Positions 1 to 10,877 of a stretch of 64,000 nt of DNA are shown here, piece by piece. Below the pieces are notes generated by a model. That model had not been told where the DNA came from and ran no database searches. It saw only the letters and a program-made list of their open reading frames with translations. The stretch covers positions 1 to 64,000 of the forward strand of contig NZ_QFNM01000006.1 of the NCBI RefSeq assembly GCF_003248455.1. The letters run 5' to 3'. Source of the DNA: Brevundimonas sp. GTDB lineage: Bacteria; Pseudomonadota; Alphaproteobacteria; Caulobacterales; Caulobacteraceae. How positions within the stretch are numbered: the first letter of the stretch is position 1; the number at the start of each line of letters is the position of its first letter. The position numbers and the translations under genes are program-made.

Positions 1-172
1 CCGCCGCCGCAAGGTCGCAGGCCTTACGAGCCCTCCGATGCGACGAGACGCGGCAAGAATACGCGCGTTTCGGAGGGAGGATGGATGATGGGGGAGATAA
101 TTCGGCAAGCGGTTGGATTCGCTAGGAATCAACCAGCCGCATTGTGATGGCTGGGCGAGCCACCCTCTCAAT

Positions 173-206
173 CCGTCACCCTAGGCCTTGTGCCGAGGAT
201 GACGAA
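173..206. repeat. Family A palindromic repeat, single hairpin
   Basis: A lone copy of the family A unit seen several more times in the window. It begins GTCACCCTAGG and ends GAGGATGAC around a short loop. The outer GTCAC/GATGAC ends match the tips of the paired copies, but the stem is imperfect. It lies just beyond the 3' end of cysS. Nothing else recognisable is present in bases 1-239. Confidence 0.6.
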
Positions 207-239
207 GTGGGGTGGATGGGGGGAGAAGACGGGGGGCGT

Positions 240-1706
<1,467 letters not shown>

Positions 1707-1829
1707 CGGGTAAGGCGGACTTCGTTTTCTTGCAGGACGGAGGCTCCGTCCCATATAGCGGCCTGATATACAGTCCGAGCGGATTGTTAAATGCTAACCT
1801 GGGGGCGTCGGCCCCGGTCGGATCAGTTC

Positions 1830-2444
1830 ATGAGCGTCATCCCCGCCAAGCCCGTCCTCGTCAGCGACGGAATCACCCAACGCCCCAGCCGCGAACAGGC
1901 GCTGGAGGCGGTGCGGACGCTGATCGCCTGGGCCGGCGACGATCCCGACCGGGCGGGCCTGATCGACACGCCCCAAAGGGTGGTCGACGCCTATGGCGAA
2001 TGGTTCGACGGCTATGAGGCCGATGCGGCCAGGGAACTGAGCCGCACCTTCGAGGACGTGACCGGCTACGACGACATGGTCATCCTGCGCGACATCGAGG
2101 TGGAGAGCCATTGCGAGCACCATATGGCCCCCTTCCTAGGCAAGGCCTATGTCGCCTATCTGCCGGGCGAGAAGGTGGTCGGCATCTCCAAGCTGGCGCG
2201 GGTGGTCGAGATCTTCGCCCGACGCCTGCAGAACCAGGAGACCCTGACCAACGACATCATCGACGCCATCGAATCGCATCTGCAGCCGCGCGGCGTGGCT
2301 GTTCTGATCGACGCCGAACACCAGTGCATGACCACGCGCGGGGTGCATCATCGGCACGTTTCGACCATCACCACCCGCTTCACCGGCGCCTTCAAGGACG
2401 ATCCTGCCCTGGCGGACCGTTTCCTGAAGCTGGCGAAGGCGTGA
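1830..2444 (+). CDS. folE: GTP cyclohydrolase I
   Basis: Converts GTP to 7,8-dihydroneopterin triphosphate, the first step of folate/tetrahydrobiopterin synthesis. The 204-aa product has the zinc-site sequence ESHCEHHMAPF (C95, H97/H98) and the second cysteine in EHQCMTTRG with the active-site histidines after it. The start is the ATG giving MSVIPAKPVL; an in-frame ATG 13 codons upstream lies in poorly conserved leader sequence. It is divergent from cysS, and the next gene downstream is unrelated (ExbD type). Confidence 0.96.
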   Translation: MSVIPAKPVLVSDGITQRPSREQALEAVRTLIAWAGDDPDRAGLIDTPQRVVDAYGEWFDGYEADAARELSRTFEDVTGYDDMVILRDIEVESHCEHHMAPFLGKAYVAYLPGEKVVGISKLARVVEIFARRLQNQETLTNDIIDAIESHLQPRGVAVLIDAEHQCMTTRGVHHRHVSTITTRFTGAFKDDPALADRFLKLAKA

Positions 2445-2487
2445 AACGGTCCTGCGCCGGCCCGTGTCGGGGGGCTGTCGCGTATAA

Positions 2488-2517
2488 TTGACGTTCGGGC
2501 ACGGCCGATCGTTTAGA
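2488..2517 (+). promoter_or_regulatory. Possible promoter for the ExbD-type gene
   Basis: TTGACG at 2488-2493 and TTTAGA at 2512-2517, 18 bp apart, sit about 110 bp upstream of the next start codon. A perfect TATAAT also occurs at 2483-2488 but has no good -35 partner. Pattern match only. Confidence 0.3.
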
Positions 2518-2626
2518 ACCGCTTTACAAGCGCGCATCGGGACGCCAAGAACCGAACGAGCTTTCGGGCGACCCATAGGGCCAAGACCGGCGCGCCACGG
2601 CGTCGGCCAGTAAACGGAGACGCAGC

Positions 2627-3064
<438 letters not shown>

Positions 3065-3090
3065 GACCGGCGTCCTCTTCCCCGGATCAG

Positions 3091-3124
3091 GGCCGCGCTC
3101 CGAAAGGGACGCGGCCTTTTTCTT
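3091..3124 (+). terminator. Rho-independent terminator after the ExbD-type gene
   Basis: Stem GGCCGCG (3091-3097) pairs with CGCGGCC (3110-3116), extended inward by TCC/GGA, and is followed directly by a T-rich run (TTTTTCTTT). Confidence 0.85.
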
Positions 3125-3249
3125 TGGGCAAACCCAGCGTCAATCCCGTCTGGCTGAGGGCCGCGCTGGAGAAGCGGCGGCGCAAGGCGGCGCCGAAAAG
3201 CCTGGTGAAACAGCGCCCGGCCCCTACCGATCCGGCGAGGGGCGCCTAA
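3124..3249 (+). CDS. Possible small basic protein (41 aa)
   Basis: A short open frame from a TTG codon just after the terminator to TAA, too short for ordinary gene calling. Third codon positions are almost all G or C, as in neighbouring genes. The product would be very basic, with a KRRRKAA stretch and a proline-rich tail. No clear ribosome binding site precedes it and no family is recognised. It may be a real small protein, or the remnant of the 3' end of a lost gene. Confidence 0.3.
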   Translation: MGKPSVNPVWLRAALEKRRRKAAPKSLVKQRPAPTDPARGA

Positions 3250-3289
3250 CTACGTCCCCTTGCCCGAACGACGCGAAGGAGCGCCCCCC

Positions 3290-4132
3290 ATGGCCTATGG
3301 CGACCAACCCACGATCACCGTCGACGGGATCGAAATCCCCCTGCTGGGTTTCGGCACCTGGCAGCTGGAGCCCGACGACGCCCGGCGCATGGTCGCCGAG
3401 GCCCTGCGCATCGGCTATCGCCACATCGACACCGCCTGGATCTACAAGAACGAGAAGGCGGTCGGACAGGGCATCGTCGATTCGGGCGTGCCGCGCGAAG
3501 ACATATTCCTGACCACCAAGATCTGGGTCGAACATTTCGGCCATGACGCCCTGCTGAACCAAGCCAGGGAATCGGCCGAGAGCCTGGGGACGACGCCGGA
3601 CCTGCTGCTGCTGCACTGGCCCAAGGCGACGCCGTCGTTCGAAGAGACGCTGGGCGCGCTGAACGAAGCGCGCGACCAGGGCCTGACGAAGTCGATCGGC
3701 CTGTCCAACTTCCCTTCCAAGGAATTCCGCCAGGCGCAGAGCCTGTCGAAGGCGCGGCTGCTGACCGATCAGGTCGAGCACCACCCCTATCTGGCCGTCG
3801 ATCGGCTGGTCGCGACGGCGGCCGACCTGGGATCGTCGATTACGGCCTGGTCGCCCCTGGCCCAGGGCAAGATCGCCGACGACGCCACCATTTCCGAAAT
3901 CGCCGCCGCCCACGGCAAGACCAACGGGCAGATCACCCTGCGCTGGCTGATCCAGAACCGGATCATCGCCATCCCCCGCACCTCCAAGGAAAGCCGGGCG
4001 CGCGAGAATTTCGACATCTTCGACTTCGCCCTGACCGACGAGGAGATGCAGCGGATGGACGCCCTGGACCGGGGCGAGCGGCTGGGCGACTGGCTGGACC
4101 CGGCGTTCGAATGGGACAAGGCTGACGCCTGA
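3290..4132 (+). CDS. Aldo/keto reductase
   Basis: An NADPH-dependent reductase of carbonyl compounds (280 aa, AKR superfamily, closest in style to 2,5-diketo-D-gluconate reductases). The catalytic tetrad is visible: D47 and Y52 in HIDTAWIYKNE, a lysine in LTTKIW near residue 80 and a histidine in LLLLHWP near 113. The C-terminal IPRTSKESRARENFDIFDF is the usual cofactor 2'-phosphate binding segment. The chosen ATG follows a GAAGGAG ribosome binding site by 7 nt; the ATG ten codons upstream lacks one. The substrate cannot be inferred. Confidence 0.93.
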   Translation: MAYGDQPTITVDGIEIPLLGFGTWQLEPDDARRMVAEALRIGYRHIDTAWIYKNEKAVGQGIVDSGVPREDIFLTTKIWVEHFGHDALLNQARESAESLGTTPDLLLLHWPKATPSFEETLGALNEARDQGLTKSIGLSNFPSKEFRQAQSLSKARLLTDQVEHHPYLAVDRLVATAADLGSSITAWSPLAQGKIADDATISEIAAAHGKTNGQITLRWLIQNRIIAIPRTSKESRARENFDIFDFALTDEEMQRMDALDRGERLGDWLDPAFEWDKADA

Positions 4133-4150
4133 TCGACGGCGGAGGCGGCG

Positions 4151-4813
4151 ATGCTGAGGGAAAGGGACCGGCCCCGGCTGTGGCGGGCGACCTTCGCGGT
4201 CGTCGGCTGGGCCGCGTTGGTCCTGCAGTACATAGTGATGGTCGGCCCAACCCAGGGCTGGGGCGTGGTCGAGCGGACAGTCAACTATTTCAGCTTCTTC
4301 ACCATCCTGACCAACATCCTGGTCGCCCTGGCCTTCACCGGACCGCTGATCGACGCCAATCGCAGGCTGGCGCGCTGGAGCGCCAGCGAAGGCGTTCGGG
4401 CGGCCGTGGCCATGTACATCGTGGTCGTGGGCGTGGTCTATCACGTGCTTCTGGCGCCGCACTGGAAGCCGGAGGGGCTGATGTACGGGGTCAATCTGGT
4501 GCTGCACTACGTCATGCCGGTCGCCTTCGTGCTGGACTGGCTGTGGTTCACGGCGAAGGGGCGGCTGCGCTGGATCGACCCGGTGAAATGGCTGGCCTTT
4601 CCGCTGGTCTATGGCGGCTGGACGCTGGTCCACGGTCTGGCGACGCACTGGTGGCCCTATGGATTCGTCGATGTGGACGCACTGGGCCTGGGGCGGGTGC
4701 TGGCCATCTTCGCGGGATTGCTGGTCTTCTTCCTGCTGGTGGGTGTGGGGCTGGTGGGTCTGGATCGGCTGTTCGGGCGCGCAATGCGTGACAGTTCCGC
4801 TCCGGCGCTCTAG
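4151..4813 (+). CDS. Pr6Pr-family membrane protein
   Basis: A 220-aa integral membrane protein with about six hydrophobic helices, starting at ATFAVVGWAALVLQYIVMV and ending at VLAIFAGLLVFFLLVGVGL. The pattern, with NYFSFFTILTNILVAL in helix 2 and LHYVMPVAFVLDW in helix 4, matches the bacterial Pr6Pr proteins distantly related to FAR-17a/AIG1. Their biochemical role is unknown. It follows the aldo/keto reductase by 18 bp and is probably co-transcribed with it. Confidence 0.75.
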   Translation: MLRERDRPRLWRATFAVVGWAALVLQYIVMVGPTQGWGVVERTVNYFSFFTILTNILVALAFTGPLIDANRRLARWSASEGVRAAVAMYIVVVGVVYHVLLAPHWKPEGLMYGVNLVLHYVMPVAFVLDWLWFTAKGRLRWIDPVKWLAFPLVYGGWTLVHGLATHWWPYGFVDVDALGLGRVLAIFAGLLVFFLLVGVGLVGLDRLFGRAMRDSSAPAL

Positions 4814-4827
4814 GCATCTTCAAACAC

Positions 4828-4956
4828 CGCTCATCCCCGCGAAAGCGGGGACCCAGTTCTTTCGCGTAGCAGGGTTTCGGGGGATCATGGGTTGCGCCGC
4901 AATCGCGATTTCGAGACGCCCAAAGCACTAGGTCCCCGCTTTCGCGGGGATGAGCG
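4828..4956. repeat. Family B palindromic repeat pair
   Basis: Two inverted hairpins, CATCCCCGCgaaaGCGGGG followed by ACCCAG, and its reverse complement ending CGCGGGGATGAGCGG, separated by about 70 bp of dissimilar sequence. The same arrangement recurs at 36051 and 53058. This copy ends about 23 bp before the ubiD start codon. Confidence 0.85.
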
Positions 4957-4979
4957 GAATGAAAAAGACCGGACGCTTC

Positions 4980-6509
4980 ATGGCCTACAAATCCCTTCGC
5001 GACTTCATCGATCAGCTGGAAGCCCAGGGCGAGCTGGCAAGGGTGTCCGAACCCGTCTCCACCGTGCTGGAGATGACCGAGATCCAGACGCGCCTGCTCA
5101 GGAACGGCGGCCCGGCGGTGCTGTTCGAAAAGCCGGTGATGCCGGATGGGACGATCAGCCCCATCCCCTGCCTGGCCAATCTGTTTGGCACGGTGAAGCG
5201 GGTGGCCATGGGGGTGACGCTGGAGGGCAAGAGCCGCACCACCACCGCCGAACTGCGCGAAGTCGGCGAACTGCTGGCCTTCCTGCGCAATCCGACGCCG
5301 CCGCGCGGCCTGGGCGACGCGATGGAGATGCTGCCTCTGGCGCAGACGGTCATGTCGATGCGGCCCAAGACGGTGAAGAAGGCGCCGGTGCAGGAGGTGG
5401 TGCTGAAAGGCGACCAGATCGACCTGACGGCGCTTCCCGTCCAGTCGTGCTGGCCCGGCGAGCCGGCGCCGCTGATCACCTGGGGCCTGGTCGTGACCAA
5501 GGGTCCGTCGGACGACCGCGAGGACGACTTCAACCTGGGCATCTATCGGATGCAGGTGCTGGGCAAGGACAAGGCCATCATGCGCTGGCTGGCGCATCGG
5601 GGCGGGGCGCAACACTACGCCCGGCACAAGAAGGCCGGAAAGCGCGAGCCCCTGCCCTGCGCCGTGGTGCTGGGCGCCGATCCGGGGACCATACTGGCGG
5701 CGGTGACGCCGGTGCCGGACACCCTGTCGGAATATCAGTTCGCGGGCCTGATGCGGGGCGCCAAGGCCGAACTGGTCGCCTGCAAGACCGTGCCGCTGAT
5801 GGTGCCGGCCCAGGCCGAGATCGTGCTGGAAGGCCATGTCCTGCTGGACGCGTTCGAGGACGAAGGCCCGTATGGCGACCACACCGGCTATTACAACTCG
5901 GTCGAGAAGTTCCCCGTCTTCCAGGTCAGCGCCATCACCATGCGCCGCGACCCGATCTATCTGACCACCTTCACCGGCCGGCCGCCGGACGAGCCGAGCG
6001 TGCTGGGCGAGGCGCTGAACGAGGTGTTCATTCCCTTGCTGCGTCAGCAGTTCCCGGAGATCGTCGACTTCTGGCTGCCGCCCGAGGGGTGCAGCTATCG
6101 CATCGCCGTGGTGTCGATGAAGAAGGCCTATCCGGGCCACGCCAAGCGGGTGATGCTGGGCGTCTGGAGCTATCTGCGCCAGTTCATGTACACCAAGTGG
6201 GTCATCGTGGTGGACCACGACATCAACGCCCGCGACTGGAAGGACGTGATGTGGGCCATCTCGACCAAGATGGACCCGGCGCGCGACATCACCGTGATCG
6301 AGTCGACGCCGATCGACTATCTGGATTTCGCCAGCCCCGAGAGCGGCCTGGGCTCCAAGATCGGCCTGGACGCGACGGACAAATGGCCGCCCGAGACCAA
6401 GCGCGAATGGGGCGAGGAGATTCGCATGGACGAGGCGGTCGTCGAACGGGTCAACGACCTGTGGGGCCGTCTCGGCCTGCCGGGTGACGGGACGCCGATC
6501 TGGAAGTAA
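4980..6509 (+). CDS. ubiD: UbiD-family decarboxylase (3-octaprenyl-4-hydroxybenzoate carboxy-lyase)
   Basis: Prenylated-FMN-dependent decarboxylase that removes the ring carboxyl in ubiquinone synthesis (509 aa, the usual length). It begins MAYKSLRDFIDQLEAQGEL, the typical UbiD N-terminus, and keeps the central GPYGDHTGYYNS and FTGRPPDEPSVLGEALNE segments. In-frame ATGs at 4950 and 4959 are possible starts, but 4950 lies in the family B repeat. No strong ribosome binding site is seen before 4980. The prenyl-FMN synthase UbiX is not in the window. Confidence 0.94.
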   Translation: MAYKSLRDFIDQLEAQGELARVSEPVSTVLEMTEIQTRLLRNGGPAVLFEKPVMPDGTISPIPCLANLFGTVKRVAMGVTLEGKSRTTTAELREVGELLAFLRNPTPPRGLGDAMEMLPLAQTVMSMRPKTVKKAPVQEVVLKGDQIDLTALPVQSCWPGEPAPLITWGLVVTKGPSDDREDDFNLGIYRMQVLGKDKAIMRWLAHRGGAQHYARHKKAGKREPLPCAVVLGADPGTILAAVTPVPDTLSEYQFAGLMRGAKAELVACKTVPLMVPAQAEIVLEGHVLLDAFEDEGPYGDHTGYYNSVEKFPVFQVSAITMRRDPIYLTTFTGRPPDEPSVLGEALNEVFIPLLRQQFPEIVDFWLPPEGCSYRIAVVSMKKAYPGHAKRVMLGVWSYLRQFMYTKWVIVVDHDINARDWKDVMWAISTKMDPARDITVIESTPIDYLDFASPESGLGSKIGLDATDKWPPETKREWGEEIRMDEAVVERVNDLWGRLGLPGDGTPIWK

Positions 6510-6539
6510 GCTTGGCTTTTGGTGACGCCGGGGGGCGAT

Positions 6540-7169
6540 GTGAGCGCGTTCGAGTTCTTCTTCAGCTTTTACGGCCTGCTGCTGGGCCTGTCCGTGGCCG
6601 AACTGGTCGGCGGGTTCGCGCGAGTGCTGCATGAGAAGCAGCGGATCCGGTTCGGTTGGTTGACGCCGATGCTGGCCCTGTTCGTGGCCATCGACATCGC
6701 GACCTTCTGGAATCAGGCGTGGGTGATCTTTCGTGGTGCACCTTTCAACACCTTCGTGCTGCTGATTTCATTGGCCATCGCCGCGACCTTCTATGTCGCC
6801 GCCAGCGTGACCTTCCCGCGCGTATCGACCAAGGGCGTGGGCGAGCGCCTCGACCTGGACGACCATTTCTGGAGCCATCGACGCCTCGTGTTCGGCTGCA
6901 TCCTGGCGGCCAACCTGATTGTGGCCGTCGTGGTGATCGGCCTGGCTCAACTGAATTCCGACTTCGCTCGGCTCGCTTCGTCCGTCCGGCTCTGGGTGGG
7001 GGTGGCCATATTCGTGATCGGCACAGCGACGGCCGCCTTTGCACCCCGGCGCCGGGTCGCGGCGGGCGCCTTGATCGTCGTTCTGCTCTACAGCCTGTGG
7101 GGCGTGGCGAACTCGGCGGCGATCCTGATCAAGGCTGGAGGCTGGGCGCCGGCGCTGGGCGGCGGTTGA
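6540..7169 (+). CDS. Six-helix membrane protein of unknown function
   Basis: The product (about 209 aa) has six hydrophobic segments, from FEFFFSFYGLLLGLSVAEL at the N-terminus to GALIVVLLYSLWGVANSAA near the C-terminus. No family signature is recognised. GTG at 6540 is chosen because a GGGGGG run sits just upstream; TTG 6519 and GTG 6522 are in-frame alternatives. It lies 30 bp after ubiD on the same strand and may be transcribed with it. Confidence 0.7.
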   Translation: MSAFEFFFSFYGLLLGLSVAELVGGFARVLHEKQRIRFGWLTPMLALFVAIDIATFWNQAWVIFRGAPFNTFVLLISLAIAATFYVAASVTFPRVSTKGVGERLDLDDHFWSHRRLVFGCILAANLIVAVVVIGLAQLNSDFARLASSVRLWVGVAIFVIGTATAAFAPRRRVAAGALIVVLLYSLWGVANSAAILIKAGGWAPALGGG

Positions 7170-7206
7170 ATCTTGTAAGCTGGATGCAATCGGCCCACGA
7201 AGAGCC

Positions 7207-9063
7207 ATGAAATCCTTTGTCCTGGTCACGGCCCTGCTGGCCGCCCTTGCCTGTAGCGTGAGTTCCGCCATGTCCCAGACCCCGCCCGCGTCGCTTGCCA
7301 ACGGCGCCCCCTGGGATCAGCCGTTCCTGCCGCCCGCCCTGCCCTGGGAGGGGGCGTCCAAGGCCCTGCTGCGCGACGTCTCCGATCCGTGGGTCACGGC
7401 CTTCGAGGCCGATCCGGGCCACGACTTTTCACCGAACTATGTCGACACCCGCGCCTGGTTCGACCGGCTGGACGCGGCCAGCGACCTGATCCGCATCGAA
7501 CAGTTCGGCGTCTCGCCCGAGGGACGGCCCATCTATGCGGTGATCGCCTCCAAGGACGGCCCAAAATTTGGTTCTGGGTTCGATCCGGCCAAGCCGGTGC
7601 TGATGATCCAGGCCGGCATCCATCCGGGCGAGATCGACGGCAAGGACGCGGGCATGATGCTGCTGCGCGACATCGCCTTCTACGGGAAGGACGGCCTGCT
7701 GGACCGGGTGAACCTGATCCTGATCCCGATCCTGAGCGTGGACGGGCACGAACGGGCCAGCGCCTATTCCCGTCCCAACCAGCGCGGGCCGCGCATCCAG
7801 GGCTGGCGCAATACGGCGACCAACCAGAACCTGAACCGCGACTATCTGAAGCTGGACCAGCCCGAGATGCGGGCGGTGCGCGGGCTGATCCTGAAATACC
7901 GGCCCGACCTGTATCTGGACGTGCACGTCACCGACGGCATGGATTACCAGTACGACGTCACCTATGGCTTCAACGGCGAGGACGGGGCGTTCAGCCGCTC
8001 GCCCAACAGCTCGGCCTGGCTGGATTCGGTGTTCAAGCCGGCGATGAACGGGGCGCTGGAACGCGAAGGCCACATCCCTGGCGAACTGGTCTTCGGCATC
8101 GACGACGACGAGCCGAAGAAGGGCCTGTCCGACGGCGGACTGGGCGAGCGGTTCTCCAACGGCTGGGGCGCGGCGGCGCATGTGCCGACGATCCTGATCG
8201 AGAACCACAGCCTGAAACCGCACGAGCAGCGGGTGCTGGGGACCTATGTCTTCATCGAGGCGGCGCTGCGGCTGCTGGCCGACCAGGGCGCGGACCTGCG
8301 CGCCGCGACGGAACAGGACAAGGCCCTGCGCCCGGCGCAGATCCCGGCCAACTTCGAAGCGGAAGAGACGCCGTCGTCGATCCGCCCGTTCAAGGGCGTG
8401 CTGTACGAGATGTACGACAGCGCCGCCTCCGGCCGCAAAGAGATCCGCTGGCTGGGAAGGCCCGATCCCGAACCGTGGCGGATGCCCTTCTACGGCTCCA
8501 GGCCGACCCTGACCCTGACGCGGCCGACCGCCTATTGGGTTCCCGGCTATCGCACCGACATCATCGAGCGTCTGAAGGCGCACGGGATCGAGATGGAGAC
8601 GGTCGAGGCGCCGCGCACCATCACTCTGTCGATGCTGCGCTTGGTCGAGCCGAAGCTGGCGACGCGGGCCAACGAGGGCCATGTCCAGGCCTCGGTCAAG
8701 ACGGTCGAGGTCGAGCGGCGCAACTGGACCTGGCCGGCCGGATCGGTGCGCGTGCCGACCGACCAGCCGCTGGGCGACATCGTCGTGCTGCTGCTGGAGC
8801 CGCAGTCGAACGAGAGCTTCTTCGCCTGGGGGATGTTCCCCGAGGTCATGAGCCGGGTCGAATATATCGAGGCCTACGCCATCGCGCCCTTGGCGGACAG
8901 GATGATGGCCGCCGATCCCGCGTTGAAGGCCGCGTTCGAGGCCCGGCTGGCGGCCGAGCCGGCGTTCGCCGCCGATCCGCAGGCGCGCCTGGCCTGGTTC
9001 TACGAACGGACGCCCTTCTACGACGACCGCTATCTGCTCTATCCGGTCGGGCGCGAGGACTGA
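7207..9063 (+). CDS. Secreted M14-family zinc carboxypeptidase
   Basis: A 618-aa exported metallopeptidase. Residues 1 to about 23 form a signal peptide (VLVTALLAALACSVSSAMS). The M14 zinc site is H139 and E142 in GIHPGEIDGKD, with the third ligand H240 in YLDVHVTDG; NLNRDYLKL is the usual substrate-binding stretch. The long C-terminal part is typical of the large secreted M14 proteins of Proteobacteria. It probably trims peptides in the periplasm or outside the cell; its specificity is unknown. The next gene starts 4 bp downstream. Confidence 0.9.
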   Translation: MKSFVLVTALLAALACSVSSAMSQTPPASLANGAPWDQPFLPPALPWEGASKALLRDVSDPWVTAFEADPGHDFSPNYVDTRAWFDRLDAASDLIRIEQFGVSPEGRPIYAVIASKDGPKFGSGFDPAKPVLMIQAGIHPGEIDGKDAGMMLLRDIAFYGKDGLLDRVNLILIPILSVDGHERASAYSRPNQRGPRIQGWRNTATNQNLNRDYLKLDQPEMRAVRGLILKYRPDLYLDVHVTDGMDYQYDVTYGFNGEDGAFSRSPNSSAWLDSVFKPAMNGALEREGHIPGELVFGIDDDEPKKGLSDGGLGERFSNGWGAAAHVPTILIENHSLKPHEQRVLGTYVFIEAALRLLADQGADLRAATEQDKALRPAQIPANFEAEETPSSIRPFKGVLYEMYDSAASGRKEIRWLGRPDPEPWRMPFYGSRPTLTLTRPTAYWVPGYRTDIIERLKAHGIEMETVEAPRTITLSMLRLVEPKLATRANEGHVQASVKTVEVERRNWTWPAGSVRVPTDQPLGDIVVLLLEPQSNESFFAWGMFPEVMSRVEYIEAYAIAPLADRMMAADPALKAAFEARLAAEPAFAADPQARLAWFYERTPFYDDRYLLYPVGRED

Positions 9064-9067
9064 AACC

Positions 9068-9475
9068 ATGACCACGCCGATGATGTACGCCGTCCAGGCC
9101 GCCGCCCTGTGGAGCGGCCTGCTGATCCTGCTGATGCTGGTGCTGTCCGGCGTCGTGGTCAGCGGCCGGCGAAAGCATATGGTGTCGTTCGGCGACGGCG
9201 GGAACGCCGACCTGATGGCCGCCAGCCGGGCGTTCGGCAATCTGACGGAATATGCGACGCCGGGCATGATCGCCCTGCTGCTGTTGGCGGCCGTGGGCGG
9301 GCCCGCCTGGATGGTCCATGCGGTCGGGGCGACCTTGCTCGCCGGGCGGATCAGCCATGCGCTGGGCCTGCTGTTCCAGACCGGACCGTCGCTGGGACGG
9401 GTCGCGGGGATGCTGCTGACCTGGGTGGCCTTGCTGGCGGCGGCGGTCGGACTGATCGGCTTCGCGGTCGTCTGA
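9068..9475 (+). CDS. MAPEG-family membrane protein
   Basis: A 135-aa protein with four predicted transmembrane helices and the MAPEG-like polar turn between helices 1 and 2 (RRKHMVSFGDGGNADLMAASRAFGNLTEY), where family members carry their glutathione/eicosanoid-site residues. Bacterial MAPEG proteins are mostly uncharacterised. Its start lies 4 bp after the M14 peptidase stop, so the two are probably one transcript. Confidence 0.85.
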   Translation: MTTPMMYAVQAAALWSGLLILLMLVLSGVVVSGRRKHMVSFGDGGNADLMAASRAFGNLTEYATPGMIALLLLAAVGGPAWMVHAVGATLLAGRISHALGLLFQTGPSLGRVAGMLLTWVALLAAAVGLIGFAVV

Positions 9476-9521
9476 ACCACCGGCCGGTTGCGGCGCAGCA
9501 AGCCGTCCGCCATATCGGGGC

Positions 9522-10877
9522 ATGACCGACACCCTGGCCGCGCCCGTATCCACCGATCTTCTGAACGACATCGTCAAGGCGGCCTTGAAGGCCGGCGCCG
9601 ACGCCGCCGAGGCGGTCAGCGCGGATCGCCGCGCCCTGTCGGTCGGGGTGCGCAACGGCGGGCTGGAGGATGTGGAGCGCGAGGAATCGCGCGACCTGGG
9701 CCTCCGGGTCTTCGTGGGACAGCGTCAGGCCTCGGTGTCGGCGTCCGACCTGTCGCCGGCTGCCCAGGCGCGGCTGGTCGAGCGGGCGGTGGCGATGGCG
9801 CGCCTGGCGCCGGAAGACCCCTACGCCGGCCTGGCCCCGGAGGACCGTCTGGCGCGCGGCCCCTTCCCCGACCTGGACCTGTTCGACGCCACCGAACGCA
9901 GCGCCGAGGCCCTGGAGCGCGCCGCCGCCCAGGCCGAGGCCGCCGCCCTGGCCGTCGACGGGGTGGCGCGATCCGAGGGCGGACACGCCAGCTGGTCGTC
10001 CAGCCAGTGGCGGCTGGTCACGTCGCACGGTTTCGACGGCGCCTATCAGGGTTCGGCCTTCTCGCTGGGCGTCGGCGTCATCGCCGAAAAGGACGGGGCG
10101 ATGGAGCGCGGCGGCGAAAGCCGTTCGACGCGGCACCTGTCCGACCTGCCGGACGCCGACCGGATCGGACGCACGGCGGGCGAACGCGCCGCAGCCCGCG
10201 TCGGGCCGCGCAAGATCGCCTCCACCACCGCCCCCGTCATCTTCGACAACCGGATGGCCGGCCAGATCGTATCGCCCGCCCTGGGGGCCATATCCGGTCC
10301 GTCCATCGCGCGCGGCACCTCCTTCCTGAAGGACCGGCTGGGCCAGCGGGTGTTCGCCGAGGGCGTCACGCTGATCGACGACCCGTTCCGCCCGCGCGGC
10401 ATGGGTTCGACCCCCTTCGACGACGAGGGCGCAGCGGTCGAGAAGCGCGCCCTGTTCGACGACGGCGTCCTGACCACCTGGCTGCTGAACAGCGCCGCGG
10501 CCCGGCAGCTAGGTCTGCAATCGACGGGTCACGCCTCGCGCGGCCTGGCGGGACCGTCAGGCGTCTCGACCCATAATCTGCACATGGAGCCGGGCGAGCG
10601 GGACCTGGAGGGGCTGATGGCCGATGCGGGGTCCGGGCTGCTGATCACCTCCATGTTCGGCCCGTCGCTGAACGGCAATACGGGCGACTGGTCGGCCGGG
10701 GTGTCGGGCTTCTGGTTCGAGAACGGCCAGATCGCCTATCCGGTCAGCGAGGTCACGGTGGCGGGCAGGCTGACCGAGCTTTATCTGCGGATGCAGCGTG
10801 GATCGGACCTGGAGTTCCGGGGCGGGTTCAACGTGCCCAGCCTGATGTTCGACGCGGTGGCCATCGCGGGCAAATGA
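9522..10877 (+). CDS. pmbA: TldE/PmbA-family metalloprotease subunit
   Basis: A 451-aa member of the TldD/PmbA family. With TldD, PmbA (TldE) forms a cytoplasmic protease acting on unfolded or modified peptides. Visible family features include the N-terminal ADAAEAVSADRRALSVGVRNG repeat-type strand, the central ISGPSIARGTSFLKDRLG and the C-terminal EVTVAGRLTELY. It heads a run (pmbA-cysQ-DUF4170) commonly found next to lipid A genes in alphaproteobacteria. Its stop overlaps the cysQ start (ATGA). Confidence 0.93.
   Translation: MTDTLAAPVSTDLLNDIVKAALKAGADAAEAVSADRRALSVGVRNGGLEDVEREESRDLGLRVFVGQRQASVSASDLSPAAQARLVERAVAMARLAPEDPYAGLAPEDRLARGPFPDLDLFDATERSAEALERAAAQAEAAALAVDGVARSEGGHASWSSSQWRLVTSHGFDGAYQGSAFSLGVGVIAEKDGAMERGGESRSTRHLSDLPDADRIGRTAGERAAARVGPRKIASTTAPVIFDNRMAGQIVSPALGAISGPSIARGTSFLKDRLGQRVFAEGVTLIDDPFRPRGMGSTPFDDEGAAVEKRALFDDGVLTTWLLNSAAARQLGLQSTGHASRGLAGPSGVSTHNLHMEPGERDLEGLMADAGSGLLITSMFGPSLNGNTGDWSAGVSGFWFENGQIAYPVSEVTVAGRLTELYLRMQRGSDLEFRGGFNVPSLMFDAVAIAGK

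Noticed and set aside
81..125. A 14-codon frame after a GGAGGGAGG sequence
   Set aside because: Too short, with no downstream gene on that strand to lead into.
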